The notes under the pieces are model-generated. The model did not search any database. It was not told the DNA's origin and worked only from the letters and a program-made list of their open reading frames with translations. A stretch of 46,822 nt of DNA. It comes from Bacteroidota bacterium. GTDB lineage: Bacteria; Bacteroidota; Bacteroidia; AKYH767-A; 2013-40CM-41-45. The stretch is taken from positions 1-46,822 of the forward strand of contig JAPLDB010000111.1 of NCBI GenBank assembly GCA_026391975.1. The letters are read 5' to 3'. Below, piece after piece: positions 36,085 to 44,890 of this stretch. The stretch's first letter is position 1, and each line of letters opens with the position of its first letter. Both the position numbers and the translations under genes were made by a program.

Positions 36085-36115
36085 CAAAGCTAATGAAGTA
36101 TTTGAGTTTCCAAAA
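36085..36115 (-). promoter_or_regulatory. Promoter of the minus-strand T9SS operon
   Basis: Read on the minus strand, TTTTG (36115-36111) is followed after 18 bp by TAGCTTTG (36092-36085), an exact TAnnTTTG. It lies about 20-50 bp upstream of the start at 36062. Confidence 0.75.
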
Positions 36116-36161
36116 GGGTATTTTGGCGAATGAAACCTCAGGAAGGCCGAAAAAAATCATA

Positions 36162-36192
36162 TTTTGACGGTTGGGATTATCACCTATATTTG
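36162..36192 (+). promoter_or_regulatory. Promoter of the M43 protease / T9SS operon
   Basis: TTTTG at 36162-36166 is followed after 18 bp by TATATTTG at 36185-36192, matching the Bacteroidota consensus with the same spacer as the divergent promoter. The distance from the -7 box favours the ATG at 36215 over the one at 36209. Confidence 0.75.
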
Positions 36193-36208
36193 AAAAAAGA
36201 TTTTCCTG

Positions 36209-38371
36209 TTGCAAATGAATCCCCTGAAATTAATTCAAATCAAAAAACATTTATGGATTTTTTGTTTGATGCTGTTTTGCCTTCCAAATCTAAGCTACCG
36301 TTCGCTCGGTCAGTCTGTTTGCGGTTTTGATGATGCCGGTGCGAAGAAAAATTATCCACATTTTCCTGTAACAGGATTGTCACCCATAAACAACGAAGGA
36401 AACCGGACACTGTCTGTTGTAACTATACCTGTTGTAGTACATGTTATCTGGCATGATCCGTCGGAAAATCTCTCCGATGCACAGATCTTCTCACAACTCG
36501 ATGTCCTCAACGAAGATTTCAGAAAACACAATGCAGATACAGGTGTAGTAAGACCGCTTTTTGCTCCGCTGGCAGGCGATGCGCAGATCGAATTTTGTCT
36601 GGCGCAACGCGACCCGCAGGGAAATGCTACCAATGGAATTACAAGAACCTATTCAACTGTTCCCGACTGGGGTTGCGACGACAGCATGAAGTATTCAGCC
36701 AATGGCGGCGCTGACGGCTGGCCGGGAGCAGACTATCTCAACATCTGGGTGTGCAAACTGAATTGCGCAAACGGATATGCTTATTACCCCGGAACTCCCG
36801 ATCCGATAGATGGCGTTGTGATACATTATTATGTTTTTGGCCGCACAGGAAATGTTGCCTTTGGATACCATGGAAGAACTTGCGACCATGAAGTAGGGCA
36901 CTACTTCGGTTTGTATCATACATTTGATTATACCGGATTATGCGAAGGCAGCGACACAAGCAATTGCAGCACGGAAGGCGATTATGTTTGCGACACACCC
37001 GCTGACATTTCACCCGATTTCGGTTGTCCACCGTTTGTAAATGATTGCGCTGATACACCCGTCGACAATCCTGACCAGACAGAAAATTACATGGACTATG
37101 GGGACGATGATTGTCGTGTCATGTTCTCCCTTGGGCAGATCGAACGGATGCGCGGATATGTTTTCACCGACAGAATTTCATTGCTGACCTCCCTTGGCTG
37201 CGTGCCGCCAACAGGAAATTATTTTGATGCAGGCTTGCTTGGACTCGAAGAGCCTGCCGATGAAATCTGCTCCGGAAACACAGTTCCCATTATCAGAATA
37301 TCTAATACAAGCAATGCAACATTGACTTCCATTAATATTGATTACGAATTGGATGTCAGCGGTTTATCAACATTCACATGGACAGGGAATATTGCGTCAG
37401 GAACCTCGGATACGATTGTATTACCTGCGCTTATAATGACGCCCGGAAGTCACATTCTTCATGTAACATTGAGCAACCCGAACGGACAAACAGATCAGAA
37501 CCCCTCCAATAACTCAGGTGATTTTCCGATCGAAGTGATCAGCACAGGCGTTGCCATTCCTTTTGCAGAAGGCTTTGAAGCAAGTGGTTTCCCATATCAG
37601 CACTGGGCGGTTTCAGATCCCGATAACAACTATGGCTGGGAACAAACATTCCTTGCAGGATCACAGGGAAGCAATGCATCCATGCGCACCAGGAATTTTT
37701 ATAACCAGAACAGGAATACCCTTGACGGTTTGATCACACCCAAATATGACCTTACCGGTTACCCTGCAGCTGCGATCACTTTCGACGTTTCTTATAGCGA
37801 CCCAAACAGCACCTACTATTCTGATACTTTGCGCCTGCTCTATTCCCTTGATTGTGGATTAACATGGAATGTATTCTGGCAGGACGGCGGTTTGTCACTT
37901 TCCACTGCGCCCTACCCTGCTGTGTTTTCTGAATTTGTTCCTGACAGCACACAATGGGTCAATCACTTCGTTTCCCTGAATCAATTTTTAGGCGCACCGC
38001 TACTCTCTCTAAAATTTGAAAGTAAGAATGGATGGGGCAATGATCTGTATGTTGACAATGTCAATGTTTCAATTCCGACGTCGATAGGACAAATTGAAAG
38101 TGAAAAAATAGTTCTGTATCCAAATCCGGTAGTAGAAAAGTTGACAATACACAATAGGCATGGCGAGAGCATTCGGGAAGCAATAAGTTCGATTGTGATT
38201 TATAATATGATTGGAGAGTTGATACTTGATAGAAAGATCCAATACGCTAATAAGGACAATGGATTGTTAACTGTTGACTGTCGCATGCTACCATCAGGAA
38301 TATACCTAGTTGAAATAAACTCCGGTGATAAAATAATCAGGACTAAATTTGTAAAGGCTGAACGCAATTAG
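36209..38371 (+). CDS. Secreted M43 (pappalysin-type) metalloprotease with T9SS sorting domain
   Basis: The 720-residue protein has a hydrophobic signal at about 13-35. Its metzincin catalytic domain carries HEVGHYFGLYH at 227-237 (zinc ligands His227, His231, His237; catalytic Glu228) and the Met-turn NYMDYGDD at 293-300. Many cysteines around 246-302 are typical of the M43 cytophagalysin group. A CARDB-like segment with an NPSNNSGDFP motif follows, then a MAM/choice-of-anchor-like beta-sandwich (about 450-625), and a sorting domain from LYPNPV. It lacks the PKD/Ig module but shares sorting-domain wording with the gene at 34185. The second ATG, at 36215, is an equally good start. The next gene begins 10 bp after its stop. 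Confidence 0.92.
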   Translation: MQMNPLKLIQIKKHLWIFCLMLFCLPNLSYRSLGQSVCGFDDAGAKKNYPHFPVTGLSPINNEGNRTLSVVTIPVVVHVIWHDPSENLSDAQIFSQLDVLNEDFRKHNADTGVVRPLFAPLAGDAQIEFCLAQRDPQGNATNGITRTYSTVPDWGCDDSMKYSANGGADGWPGADYLNIWVCKLNCANGYAYYPGTPDPIDGVVIHYYVFGRTGNVAFGYHGRTCDHEVGHYFGLYHTFDYTGLCEGSDTSNCSTEGDYVCDTPADISPDFGCPPFVNDCADTPVDNPDQTENYMDYGDDDCRVMFSLGQIERMRGYVFTDRISLLTSLGCVPPTGNYFDAGLLGLEEPADEICSGNTVPIIRISNTSNATLTSINIDYELDVSGLSTFTWTGNIASGTSDTIVLPALIMTPGSHILHVTLSNPNGQTDQNPSNNSGDFPIEVISTGVAIPFAEGFEASGFPYQHWAVSDPDNNYGWEQTFLAGSQGSNASMRTRNFYNQNRNTLDGLITPKYDLTGYPAAAITFDVSYSDPNSTYYSDTLRLLYSLDCGLTWNVFWQDGGLSLSTAPYPAVFSEFVPDSTQWVNHFVSLNQFLGAPLLSLKFESKNGWGNDLYVDNVNVSIPTSIGQIESEKIVLYPNPVVEKLTIHNRHGESIREAISSIVIYNMIGELILDRKIQYANKDNGLLTVDCRMLPSGIYLVEINSGDKIIRTKFVKAERN

Positions 38372-38381
38372 ATTTAAACCA

Positions 38382-40277
38382 ATGATGAAAACCACTCTTC
38401 TGCTTTTTTCAATTGCATTATTCTCTTTTCAACTTTCATTCGGTCAGAAGGAAAACAACATCTGGTACTTTGGTAAATTCGCCGGACTGGATTTCAATGG
38501 CGGCGCTCCTGTGCCGCTTACAAACAGCGCTATGAATACATGGGAAGGATGCGCCTCCGTTGCAGATTGGAATACCGGGAACCTTTTATTTTATACAAAT
38601 GGTGAAACTATCTGGAACAGAAATCATGCAATAATGTCGAACGGAACAGGTTTGTGGGGACAATACTCTTCCTGTCAATCTTCACTTATAGTTCCAAAAC
38701 CTGGAAATGCAGACTTGTATTATGTTTTCACAACTGACGGCGGCACAGGCGGTTTTCCAAACGGTGGCGTAATGGGTTATTCAGTAGTTGACATGACCCT
38801 CGCTGCAGGAATGGGCGCAGTAACTATTAAAAACGTTGCACTTTTTGATACAACCGCTGAGCAACTCACAGCAACACTGAGCTCCGATGGCTGCAAAGTA
38901 TGGGTGCTTGCACACCGCTGGAACAGTGATGAATTTTATGCTTACCTCGTTTCTGATACAGGAATCAGTGCTCCGGTAATTTCAGCCGCGGGAAGCATTC
39001 ACAGTTGCGCTTACTACGGACAGATGAAGGTTGCATCCGACGGAACAAAGCTAGCCCTGCCTTTGCCGTGCGATGCTTCAGGAAATGGTTTTGTTGAGCT
39101 CTTTGATTTTGACAATGCCACTGGAATCGTCAGCGGAGCCGTATCTCTTCCTCAGGAACACATGGTTTATGGTCTGGAATTTTCCCCAAGCAGCCAATTT
39201 CTTTATACTGTCGATCACAATAATTCAGGCGCCATTATTTATAAGCAGGTATCACAATACGATGTCACACTGGGAAACGCAGTAGCCATCAATGCATCAA
39301 GGGTAATTGTAGGCGCCGTATGGAATGCAACCACATTTTTCAATGGCGCAGCACAACTGGCTCCTGATGGAAAAATTTATGTAGTCCCCACAGACAATGA
39401 TTCGATCTGTATCATCCATTCACCCGACAGCGCAGGACTGGCCTGTAATTTTGTAGTACCCGGACTTTATCTTTCGCGTCAGAATGACCACGGGCTTCCA
39501 AACAGGGTTGTGAAAGCAAATTTTCCTTGTGCAGCGCCGACGGCATTGTTTAATGGCGTCAACCATATTTGCCCCGGTACATGCACAGACTTTACAAATC
39601 TTTCAATCGGCGCTACTTCATACCAGTGGATCTTCAGCGGAGCCAATCCATCTACAAGTTCAGACATTGATCCCACAGGCATCTGTTATTCAACGCCGGG
39701 AACATATCCTGTTACGCTGATCGCTACCAACGTGATTGGAAATGACACGCTTACTTTGAATAACTACATCACTGTATATCCTTATCCTGCACCGCAAGGC
39801 ATTTCACAAAGCGGAGATACCCTTTTCGCACTACCGGGAGCTGTATCTTACCAGTGGTACTTCAATGGTGATACAATTTCAGGCGCCACTGATTATTTTT
39901 ATGTTGCTTTACAGGGAGGAGACTACAATGTTGTGGCCACTGACGTGAATGGATGCGAGGTGGAGGCAGCAGTGTTTGATGTTGTAGCAGGGTTTGAGAC
40001 ATCTGTCATTGGTCATCAGTCATTGGTCATTTTTCCAAATCCTGTTACAGATATGTTGACAATAGGCACCGAAGCTTCCGGGGCATATGCAATTAAAAGA
40101 ATTATTATTTACAATTTGATTGGTGAGTTGGTGTTAACCCAAAGCTATAACGTCGGAGAAATCAAATACGGACAGTATAGTGTCGATTGCAGGTTTCTTT
40201 CCCCCGGAATGTATTTCATCTGCATTACGGAATCTGATAATAAAATACATACGTTCAAATTCTCCATTCAACGATAA
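38382..40277 (+). CDS. T9SS protein: WYFG-type propeller + PKD-like + Ig-like + sorting domain
   Basis: This 631-residue member is on the plus strand with the M43 protease. It has a signal peptide ending LSFGQ (22) and a propeller opening NIWYFGKFAGLDFNGGAPVPL, with EFSPSSQFLYT and QLAPDGKIYVV blade words. The common module follows: a PKD-like domain with HICPGTCTDF and ICYSTPG, the YPYPAPQGI linker, an Ig-like domain ending GCEVEAAVFDVVA, and an IFPNPV sorting domain. A few residues before the sorting domain the sequence HQSLVI is preceded by a near-copy of itself (TSVIGHQSLVIF). It is probably co-transcribed with the protease from 36162-36192. Confidence 0.88.
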   Translation: MMKTTLLLFSIALFSFQLSFGQKENNIWYFGKFAGLDFNGGAPVPLTNSAMNTWEGCASVADWNTGNLLFYTNGETIWNRNHAIMSNGTGLWGQYSSCQSSLIVPKPGNADLYYVFTTDGGTGGFPNGGVMGYSVVDMTLAAGMGAVTIKNVALFDTTAEQLTATLSSDGCKVWVLAHRWNSDEFYAYLVSDTGISAPVISAAGSIHSCAYYGQMKVASDGTKLALPLPCDASGNGFVELFDFDNATGIVSGAVSLPQEHMVYGLEFSPSSQFLYTVDHNNSGAIIYKQVSQYDVTLGNAVAINASRVIVGAVWNATTFFNGAAQLAPDGKIYVVPTDNDSICIIHSPDSAGLACNFVVPGLYLSRQNDHGLPNRVVKANFPCAAPTALFNGVNHICPGTCTDFTNLSIGATSYQWIFSGANPSTSSDIDPTGICYSTPGTYPVTLIATNVIGNDTLTLNNYITVYPYPAPQGISQSGDTLFALPGAVSYQWYFNGDTISGATDYFYVALQGGDYNVVATDVNGCEVEAAVFDVVAGFETSVIGHQSLVIFPNPVTDMLTIGTEASGAYAIKRIIIYNLIGELVLTQSYNVGEIKYGQYSVDCRFLSPGMYFICITESDNKIHTFKFSIQR

Positions 40278-40384
40278 GAATTGAGTTTCTTTTTTCTGTA
40301 ATTATGCAGGATTGCGTTTAATAATTAAAAACAAAACCGCTGACACCTCGTTACTTCACACTGCGATTAAGGAATGCACTGCTC

Positions 40385-41431
40385 TTGTCGGCAGGTGTGG
40401 TGTTCATTGTCTTTTTTATTTTCAGCTTTATGCCTGCAGACCCATCCAGGGAAATGCTTGGACAAAGAACCGACAGCCTTTCAAAAAGCATCATCAACCA
40501 TGACTTTGCGCTTGACCAGCCGCCATCAGTCCGGTTCCTGATATACCTAAACGACCTTCTTCCGCTATCCGTTTACAACAGAAAAGTAAAAGACAGTCCT
40601 ATCTACCTTGATCCCGCAAAATATAAAAAGGCGTTCAAGATGTTTTACTTCGGTGCCGACAAGGCAATCGTTTTCAAATCGCCATATCTCCGGAGGTCTT
40701 ACCAAAACAAAGATGACGTTTTTCTGATGCTGAAATCAAGATTCACAGAATCGGCTATCCTTGTTGTAGCAGCCATTTGCATTGCAGTAATCCTTGGCGT
40801 ATTGTTGGGAATAATATCAGCGATCAAAAAGAAGTCCTGGATCAGAAAGGCAATTATGTCATTTGCAAACATTGTAATTTCATTGCCCGTTTTTTTTCTG
40901 GCGATCGTTGTCGCGTGGGTCTTCGGATTTCTGTTGCATCGTTATACGGGGCTGAATATGACAGGAGGCTTGTACTCCATCGATCCTTTTGCAGGTGAAT
41001 ACATCAACTGGAAAAATCTCATTTTGCCGGCAATTGTTCTATCTATCAGACCCATGGCACTCATCATTCATCAAACGCAATACCTTTACAAGACAGTGAT
41101 GAATCAGCATTATATCATGACTGCAAAAGCCAAGGGGATCAGACGGGCAATGATCATCCTCAACCATGCATGGCTAAATACTACTGCTCCACTCCTTGTT
41201 CTTTCGCATCGCTGGCTTGGCTCTATGCTTGCGGCCACTTTGTTCGTTGAATTTATCTTTGGCTGGAACGGCATCGGCAAGCTGACAGTCAAAGCAATTG
41301 ACCATGCGGACATGCCCGTGCTGATGGGAGCGGTAGTGTTTATTTCTGTTATATACATCCTGCTGCGGATGACAGCAGGGTTAATTTACAGCACGGTAGA
41401 TCCCCGTGTTGATCTACAGACAAAAATATGA
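40385..41431 (+). CDS. ABC transporter permease, DppB/OppB family (N-terminus uncertain)
   Basis: The protein is a binding-protein-dependent transport permease of the peptide/nickel type. It has a first membrane helix, the PADPSREMLGQR loop, and several more helices. The family's EAA-like segment is at MTAKAKGIRRAMIILNHAWLNT, and the family tail is FIFGWNGIGKLTVKAIDHADMPVLMGA. The only in-frame start is the TTG at 40385, which falls inside the first membrane helix. The frame is open back to 40325 and encodes a plausible helix start (RNALLL) but has no ATG, GTG or TTG there. A frameshift or a non-standard start is likely. It overlaps tpiA by 4 bp. No partner permease, ATPase or binding protein is present. 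Confidence 0.85.
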   Translation: MSAGVVFIVFFIFSFMPADPSREMLGQRTDSLSKSIINHDFALDQPPSVRFLIYLNDLLPLSVYNRKVKDSPIYLDPAKYKKAFKMFYFGADKAIVFKSPYLRRSYQNKDDVFLMLKSRFTESAILVVAAICIAVILGVLLGIISAIKKKSWIRKAIMSFANIVISLPVFFLAIVVAWVFGFLLHRYTGLNMTGGLYSIDPFAGEYINWKNLILPAIVLSIRPMALIIHQTQYLYKTVMNQHYIMTAKAKGIRRAMIILNHAWLNTTAPLLVLSHRWLGSMLAATLFVEFIFGWNGIGKLTVKAIDHADMPVLMGAVVFISVIYILLRMTAGLIYSTVDPRVDLQTKI

Positions 41432-42192
41432 GAACAAAAATAATTGCAGGTAACTGGAAAATGAATCTTGATTATGCCCAGGCCATGTCTTTGGTCGACG
41501 GTATCATTCAGATGACCGATGACAACATGCGGACACGGATCGTGCTTGCTCCACCATTCCCCTATCTCGCACAGATAGAAATGCGAAGCAAGCTGCGCAC
41601 GAATATTTTTATCGCTGCGCAAAATTGTTCTGATAAAAACAGTGGGGCCTTCACCGGCGAAGTTTCTGCTTCCATGCTGCGAAGCATCGGCGTTGAATCA
41701 GTCATCATCGGGCATTCAGAACGCAGAATAATTTTCGGAGAAAGCGATGAAGTCATAGCCGAAAAAACAAAACGCGCAATTGAAAATGAACTTCAACCGA
41801 TTTTTTGTTGCGGCGAATCTCTTGAAGAACGCAAATCAGAAAAGCATTTTGATGTGGTTAGGTCACAGTTGTCGAAAGGACTCTTTCATCTCTCCAATGA
41901 AAAGATCAGCGATGCCATCATTGCCTATGAGCCTGTATGGGCTATTGGTACCGGCGTTACAGCTACTGCAGTACAAGCGCAGGAAATGCATCTCTTCGTC
42001 AGGAATCTGGTATCTGCACAATACGGATCAGTGATTTCTCAAAATATCAGAATACTGTATGGCGGTAGCGTCAATGCAAAAAACGCTGCTGAACTTTTTG
42101 GTTGTCCTGATGTGGATGGTGCATTAGTCGGCGGCGCATCATTGAAGCCTGATGAGTTTGCCGAAATTATTAAGGCCATGGAAAAAATCTGA
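41428..42192 (+). CDS. tpiA: Triosephosphate isomerase
   Basis: The 254-residue protein is a complete TIM barrel. It interconverts dihydroxyacetone phosphate and glyceraldehyde 3-phosphate in glycolysis and gluconeogenesis. Catalytic residues are present: Lys11 in AGNWKMN, His96 in IIGHSERR and Glu168 in AYEPVWAIGTG. The C-terminal phosphate-binding loops ILYGGSVN and DGALVGGASL are intact. The start ATG overlaps the stop of the permease gene (ATGA), implying translational coupling. Nothing unusual is seen in the protein. Confidence 0.97.
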   Translation: MRTKIIAGNWKMNLDYAQAMSLVDGIIQMTDDNMRTRIVLAPPFPYLAQIEMRSKLRTNIFIAAQNCSDKNSGAFTGEVSASMLRSIGVESVIIGHSERRIIFGESDEVIAEKTKRAIENELQPIFCCGESLEERKSEKHFDVVRSQLSKGLFHLSNEKISDAIIAYEPVWAIGTGVTATAVQAQEMHLFVRNLVSAQYGSVISQNIRILYGGSVNAKNAAELFGCPDVDGALVGGASLKPDEFAEIIKAMEKI

Positions 42193-42234
42193 AGTATTTG
42201 ACCTTGCAGCAAGCGGGAAAAATTCCAGCCACTA

Positions 42235-42532
42235 TCCCGATCTATCGGGAGCACATATTATCACTAAGTGAGGTAGTGTCTCAGTTTCAATTTTGTTTTT
42301 CTTGGCGTCCCGAAGCGTCGGGATCTGCGGGCTGTTTCTCTAGCGTCCCGACCCATCGGGATTTGCGGTAAAATGGCTGCTTATTACAATAACCGCAAAG
42401 GCCGTCCCGAAGCGTCGGGATCTAATTCACCGCAAAGGGCGCAGAGAAGTCCAAACTGAGACATTACGCTAAATGACAAATGCTTGTAATATTGATTTGT
42501 GTGAATTTGAGATCCCGATAGCTATCGGGATC
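42235..42532. repeat. Cluster of TCCCGA..TCGGGA palindromes
   Basis: The convergent gap 42193-42584 contains five hairpin-forming palindromes: 42235-42250, 42308-42323, 42346-42361, 42405-42420 and 42511-42532. The last is a perfect 22-bp palindrome, GATCCCGATAGCTATCGGGATC. AACCGCAAAGGCCG and CACCGCAAAGGGCGCAGAG strings lie between them. No reading frame is supported. They may stop transcription from both sides, but they also match a dispersed repeat family elsewhere in the window. Confidence 0.8.
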
Positions 42533-42584
42533 GTGGCTTAACTTTTAATTCCCGCCTCAGCAAGGCAACGTTGAATTCATCCGT

Positions 42585-43103
42585 CTATCCCAGATACCTC
42601 TCCCTGATCACCTTCAGGTGGTGTTGCTGGTGAACATAAATCATAAATATATTCGCTCTGACAGATATTTCAGCGCCATTGGCAATGCCTTTCAAATCGA
42701 GCATTTCCGGACTGAAATTTTCAATTAGTGAAATAGTGGCATCCCGAACAGTTGAAAGCTCAGCAGCAATATTTTTCAGCGTGCGTGAATTGTAATTGGA
42801 TGCCGGCGTATAAGTATTCTCATCAAAACCAGCCAGCGGAGTCATGTCTTTACGGGCAATGCGCAATGCGCGGTAACTCAGGATGCGCTCAGTGTCACAT
42901 ACATGGCCAACTACTTCTTTCAATAACCACTTTCCCGGTGCATACGCAGCAGATGCCTTGTCTTCCGGAACTGAAGAAAGAAAATCTTCAGTCTCCTTTT
43001 TTTGTTTGCGAATCAGATCAAGCAAATCATCCCCTTCTTTTACATACTTCAGATAACCCTGATAGTAAACTGATAATTCTCCGGCTTTGGGTATTGCGAT
43101 CAT
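42585..43103 (-). CDS. DinB family protein
   Basis: The 172-residue helical-bundle protein matches the DinB/YfiT-like superfamily, probable metal-dependent transferases. The first conserved His is in KEVVGHVCDTERILSYRALRI, and the second metal pair is in IYVHQQHHLKVIRERYL near the C-terminus. A Trp-Leu pair (KWLLKE) precedes the first His. Some relatives use bacillithiol or mycothiol as the thiol cofactor, but nothing here identifies the substrate. It lies 23 bp downstream of the S41 protease on the same strand and may be co-transcribed with it. Confidence 0.88.
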   Translation of the reverse strand: MIAIPKAGELSVYYQGYLKYVKEGDDLLDLIRKQKKETEDFLSSVPEDKASAAYAPGKWLLKEVVGHVCDTERILSYRALRIARKDMTPLAGFDENTYTPASNYNSRTLKNIAAELSTVRDATISLIENFSPEMLDLKGIANGAEISVRANIFMIYVHQQHHLKVIRERYLG

Positions 43104-43126
43104 ATCTGAAAAAATTTTGGGAGGAT

Positions 43127-44719
43127 TTATTTTCCTGCGATCTTTAGTTTTTCAAATGTGTTGTCATTCAAAGCATCCACCGCTTTTTTCAATGCCTTGT
43201 TCCTTGCATTGTAAATCTCAACAGCCCCTTCCGTACTCCACAGGTTTTGAGCGATCACTGCTTTGATGTTGAGTTTGATCAGGTCATAAGACAGTTTCAA
43301 TCCCGCACTGTCACTTTTCACTTTCAATTTCTCGGCATTGGCAAGAAAATCATTCATGAATTTTTCTGAAACAGAAAATTTAGAATTGAAATCCGCAAGC
43401 GTTGGATAACTGCTTTTCAGATCGGCCCTGTTGTTGTCGACCCATGTTAGCACAAAATCACTGAAGGCGTTTTGACGGCGGAGATCAGTAAAGAAGGCGC
43501 TGAACTCAGTTGTATCCAAAGGAACGAATACGTCAGGCATGATTCCACCGCCGCCGCGTACCAGTCTTTTGTTATTGGTAAAATATTTTGTGGAGTCGCT
43601 GAAATGAATGCTGTCAGGATTCGTCAGCTCCCCGTTCTTGATCCTGTTTGCAAAGTCCATTTCGTATTCTTCCTCATCACCCAGCTCGTAAGGCTTCTGT
43701 ATGCAACGACCGGAAGGCGTGTAATAATGTGCAACAGTCAGTCTGATTGCAGAACCATCAGGCAAAGGAATCGGTTTTTGTACCAGCCCCTTTCCAAATG
43801 AACGCCTGCCAATGATCAGTCCGCGGTCCCAGTCCTGAATTGCCCCGGAAACAATTTCACTCGCCGAAGCAGAACTTTCATCGATAAGGATTGCCAGTTT
43901 GCCCTTCTCCCATCCGCCAGTAGATGTCGAATTGAAATCTTCGCTCATCGTAGTACGACCACGCGTAAAAACTATTTTCTTACCGTCAGATAAAAATTCA
44001 TCGCTCAGCTTCACCGCACTGTTAAGGTATCCGCCGCCATTGGCTTGCAGATCAAGTACCAGCGACTCCATCCCCTGCTCTTTCAACTTAGCAAGTGCAG
44101 ATTTAAACTCATCAACGGTGCTTTCAGCAAAACGGCTGATTTTGATATAGCCGACCTTAGGAGTAACCATGTAAGTTGCATCCACGCTGTACAATGGGAT
44201 CTGATCGCGTGTAATTGTATAATCGATCAGGTCAGCATTTCCCCTGCGCAAAATACCGACGGTAACTTTTGTGCCTTTGTCACCGCGAAGCAGTTTCAGT
44301 ACATCATTGTTCGTGATCTTTATGCCTGCCTTCACCACACCATCAACTTTCACAATGCGGTCGCCCTGGCGTAATCCAAGCTTTTCACTCGGACCGCCGG
44401 CAATCGTCTGCGTAATCATGATGGTATCATTCAGAATATTAAACTGAATACCGACACCTTCAAACTTACCTACCAGCGGCTCATTCATCTCGCGCATTTC
44501 CTCAACGGGAATATATACAGAGTGTGGATCAAGATCCTTCACCATGGCGCGGATGGCATCATCCGTAATTTTCTTTTCATTGATCGTATCCACATAAGCA
44601 TACTTGATAGCCTGCAAGGCATAATCAATTTTACCCGGCTGCGCATACGGTTGTGAAAAAGACATGGAAGAACAAAAAAGAAGCAATGCAGCTCCGGAAG
44701 ATTTAAAATGATTTATCAT
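43127..44719 (-). CDS. S41 family C-terminal processing protease (CtpA-like)
   Basis: The 530-residue protease has a signal peptide (to about FSQ, residue 23) and an N-terminal helical part with DLDPHSVYIP. A PDZ domain (about 80-170) follows, with GVGIQF and GGPSEKLGLRQGDRIVKVDG. The S41 catalytic core has Ser283 in ESSASASE and Lys310 in RSFGKGLVQ. It should act in the periplasm on C-termini of exported proteins. A TAATTTTG box, read on the minus strand at 44746-44739, fits the -7 consensus 20 bp upstream of the start, but no -33 box is found. DinB follows in the same direction. Confidence 0.94.
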   Translation of the reverse strand: MINHFKSSGAALLLFCSSMSFSQPYAQPGKIDYALQAIKYAYVDTINEKKITDDAIRAMVKDLDPHSVYIPVEEMREMNEPLVGKFEGVGIQFNILNDTIMITQTIAGGPSEKLGLRQGDRIVKVDGVVKAGIKITNNDVLKLLRGDKGTKVTVGILRRGNADLIDYTITRDQIPLYSVDATYMVTPKVGYIKISRFAESTVDEFKSALAKLKEQGMESLVLDLQANGGGYLNSAVKLSDEFLSDGKKIVFTRGRTTMSEDFNSTSTGGWEKGKLAILIDESSASASEIVSGAIQDWDRGLIIGRRSFGKGLVQKPIPLPDGSAIRLTVAHYYTPSGRCIQKPYELGDEEEYEMDFANRIKNGELTNPDSIHFSDSTKYFTNNKRLVRGGGGIMPDVFVPLDTTEFSAFFTDLRRQNAFSDFVLTWVDNNRADLKSSYPTLADFNSKFSVSEKFMNDFLANAEKLKVKSDSAGLKLSYDLIKLNIKAVIAQNLWSTEGAVEIYNARNKALKKAVDALNDNTFEKLKIAGK

Positions 44720-44890
44720 ATTTATTTTTTTGCAGGCCCAAAATTACACAAAAGAAAAGAGAGGAATCATGAATTAAGAAGTCGTTAACAGTAAATTATC
44801 AGCCTCAGCCAATGATTTCTAAAGAAACCGAAATTGCCACAGTACTTGATCGAAGTTTCAGGCCGGATGCCAGCCACCAAAGCCAAAAGT

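Noticed and set aside
42235-42532. Regularly recurring palindromes as a CRISPR array
   Set aside because: Repeats are only about 16 bp, irregularly spaced and variable at the centre; they match a dispersed palindrome family seen elsewhere in the window.
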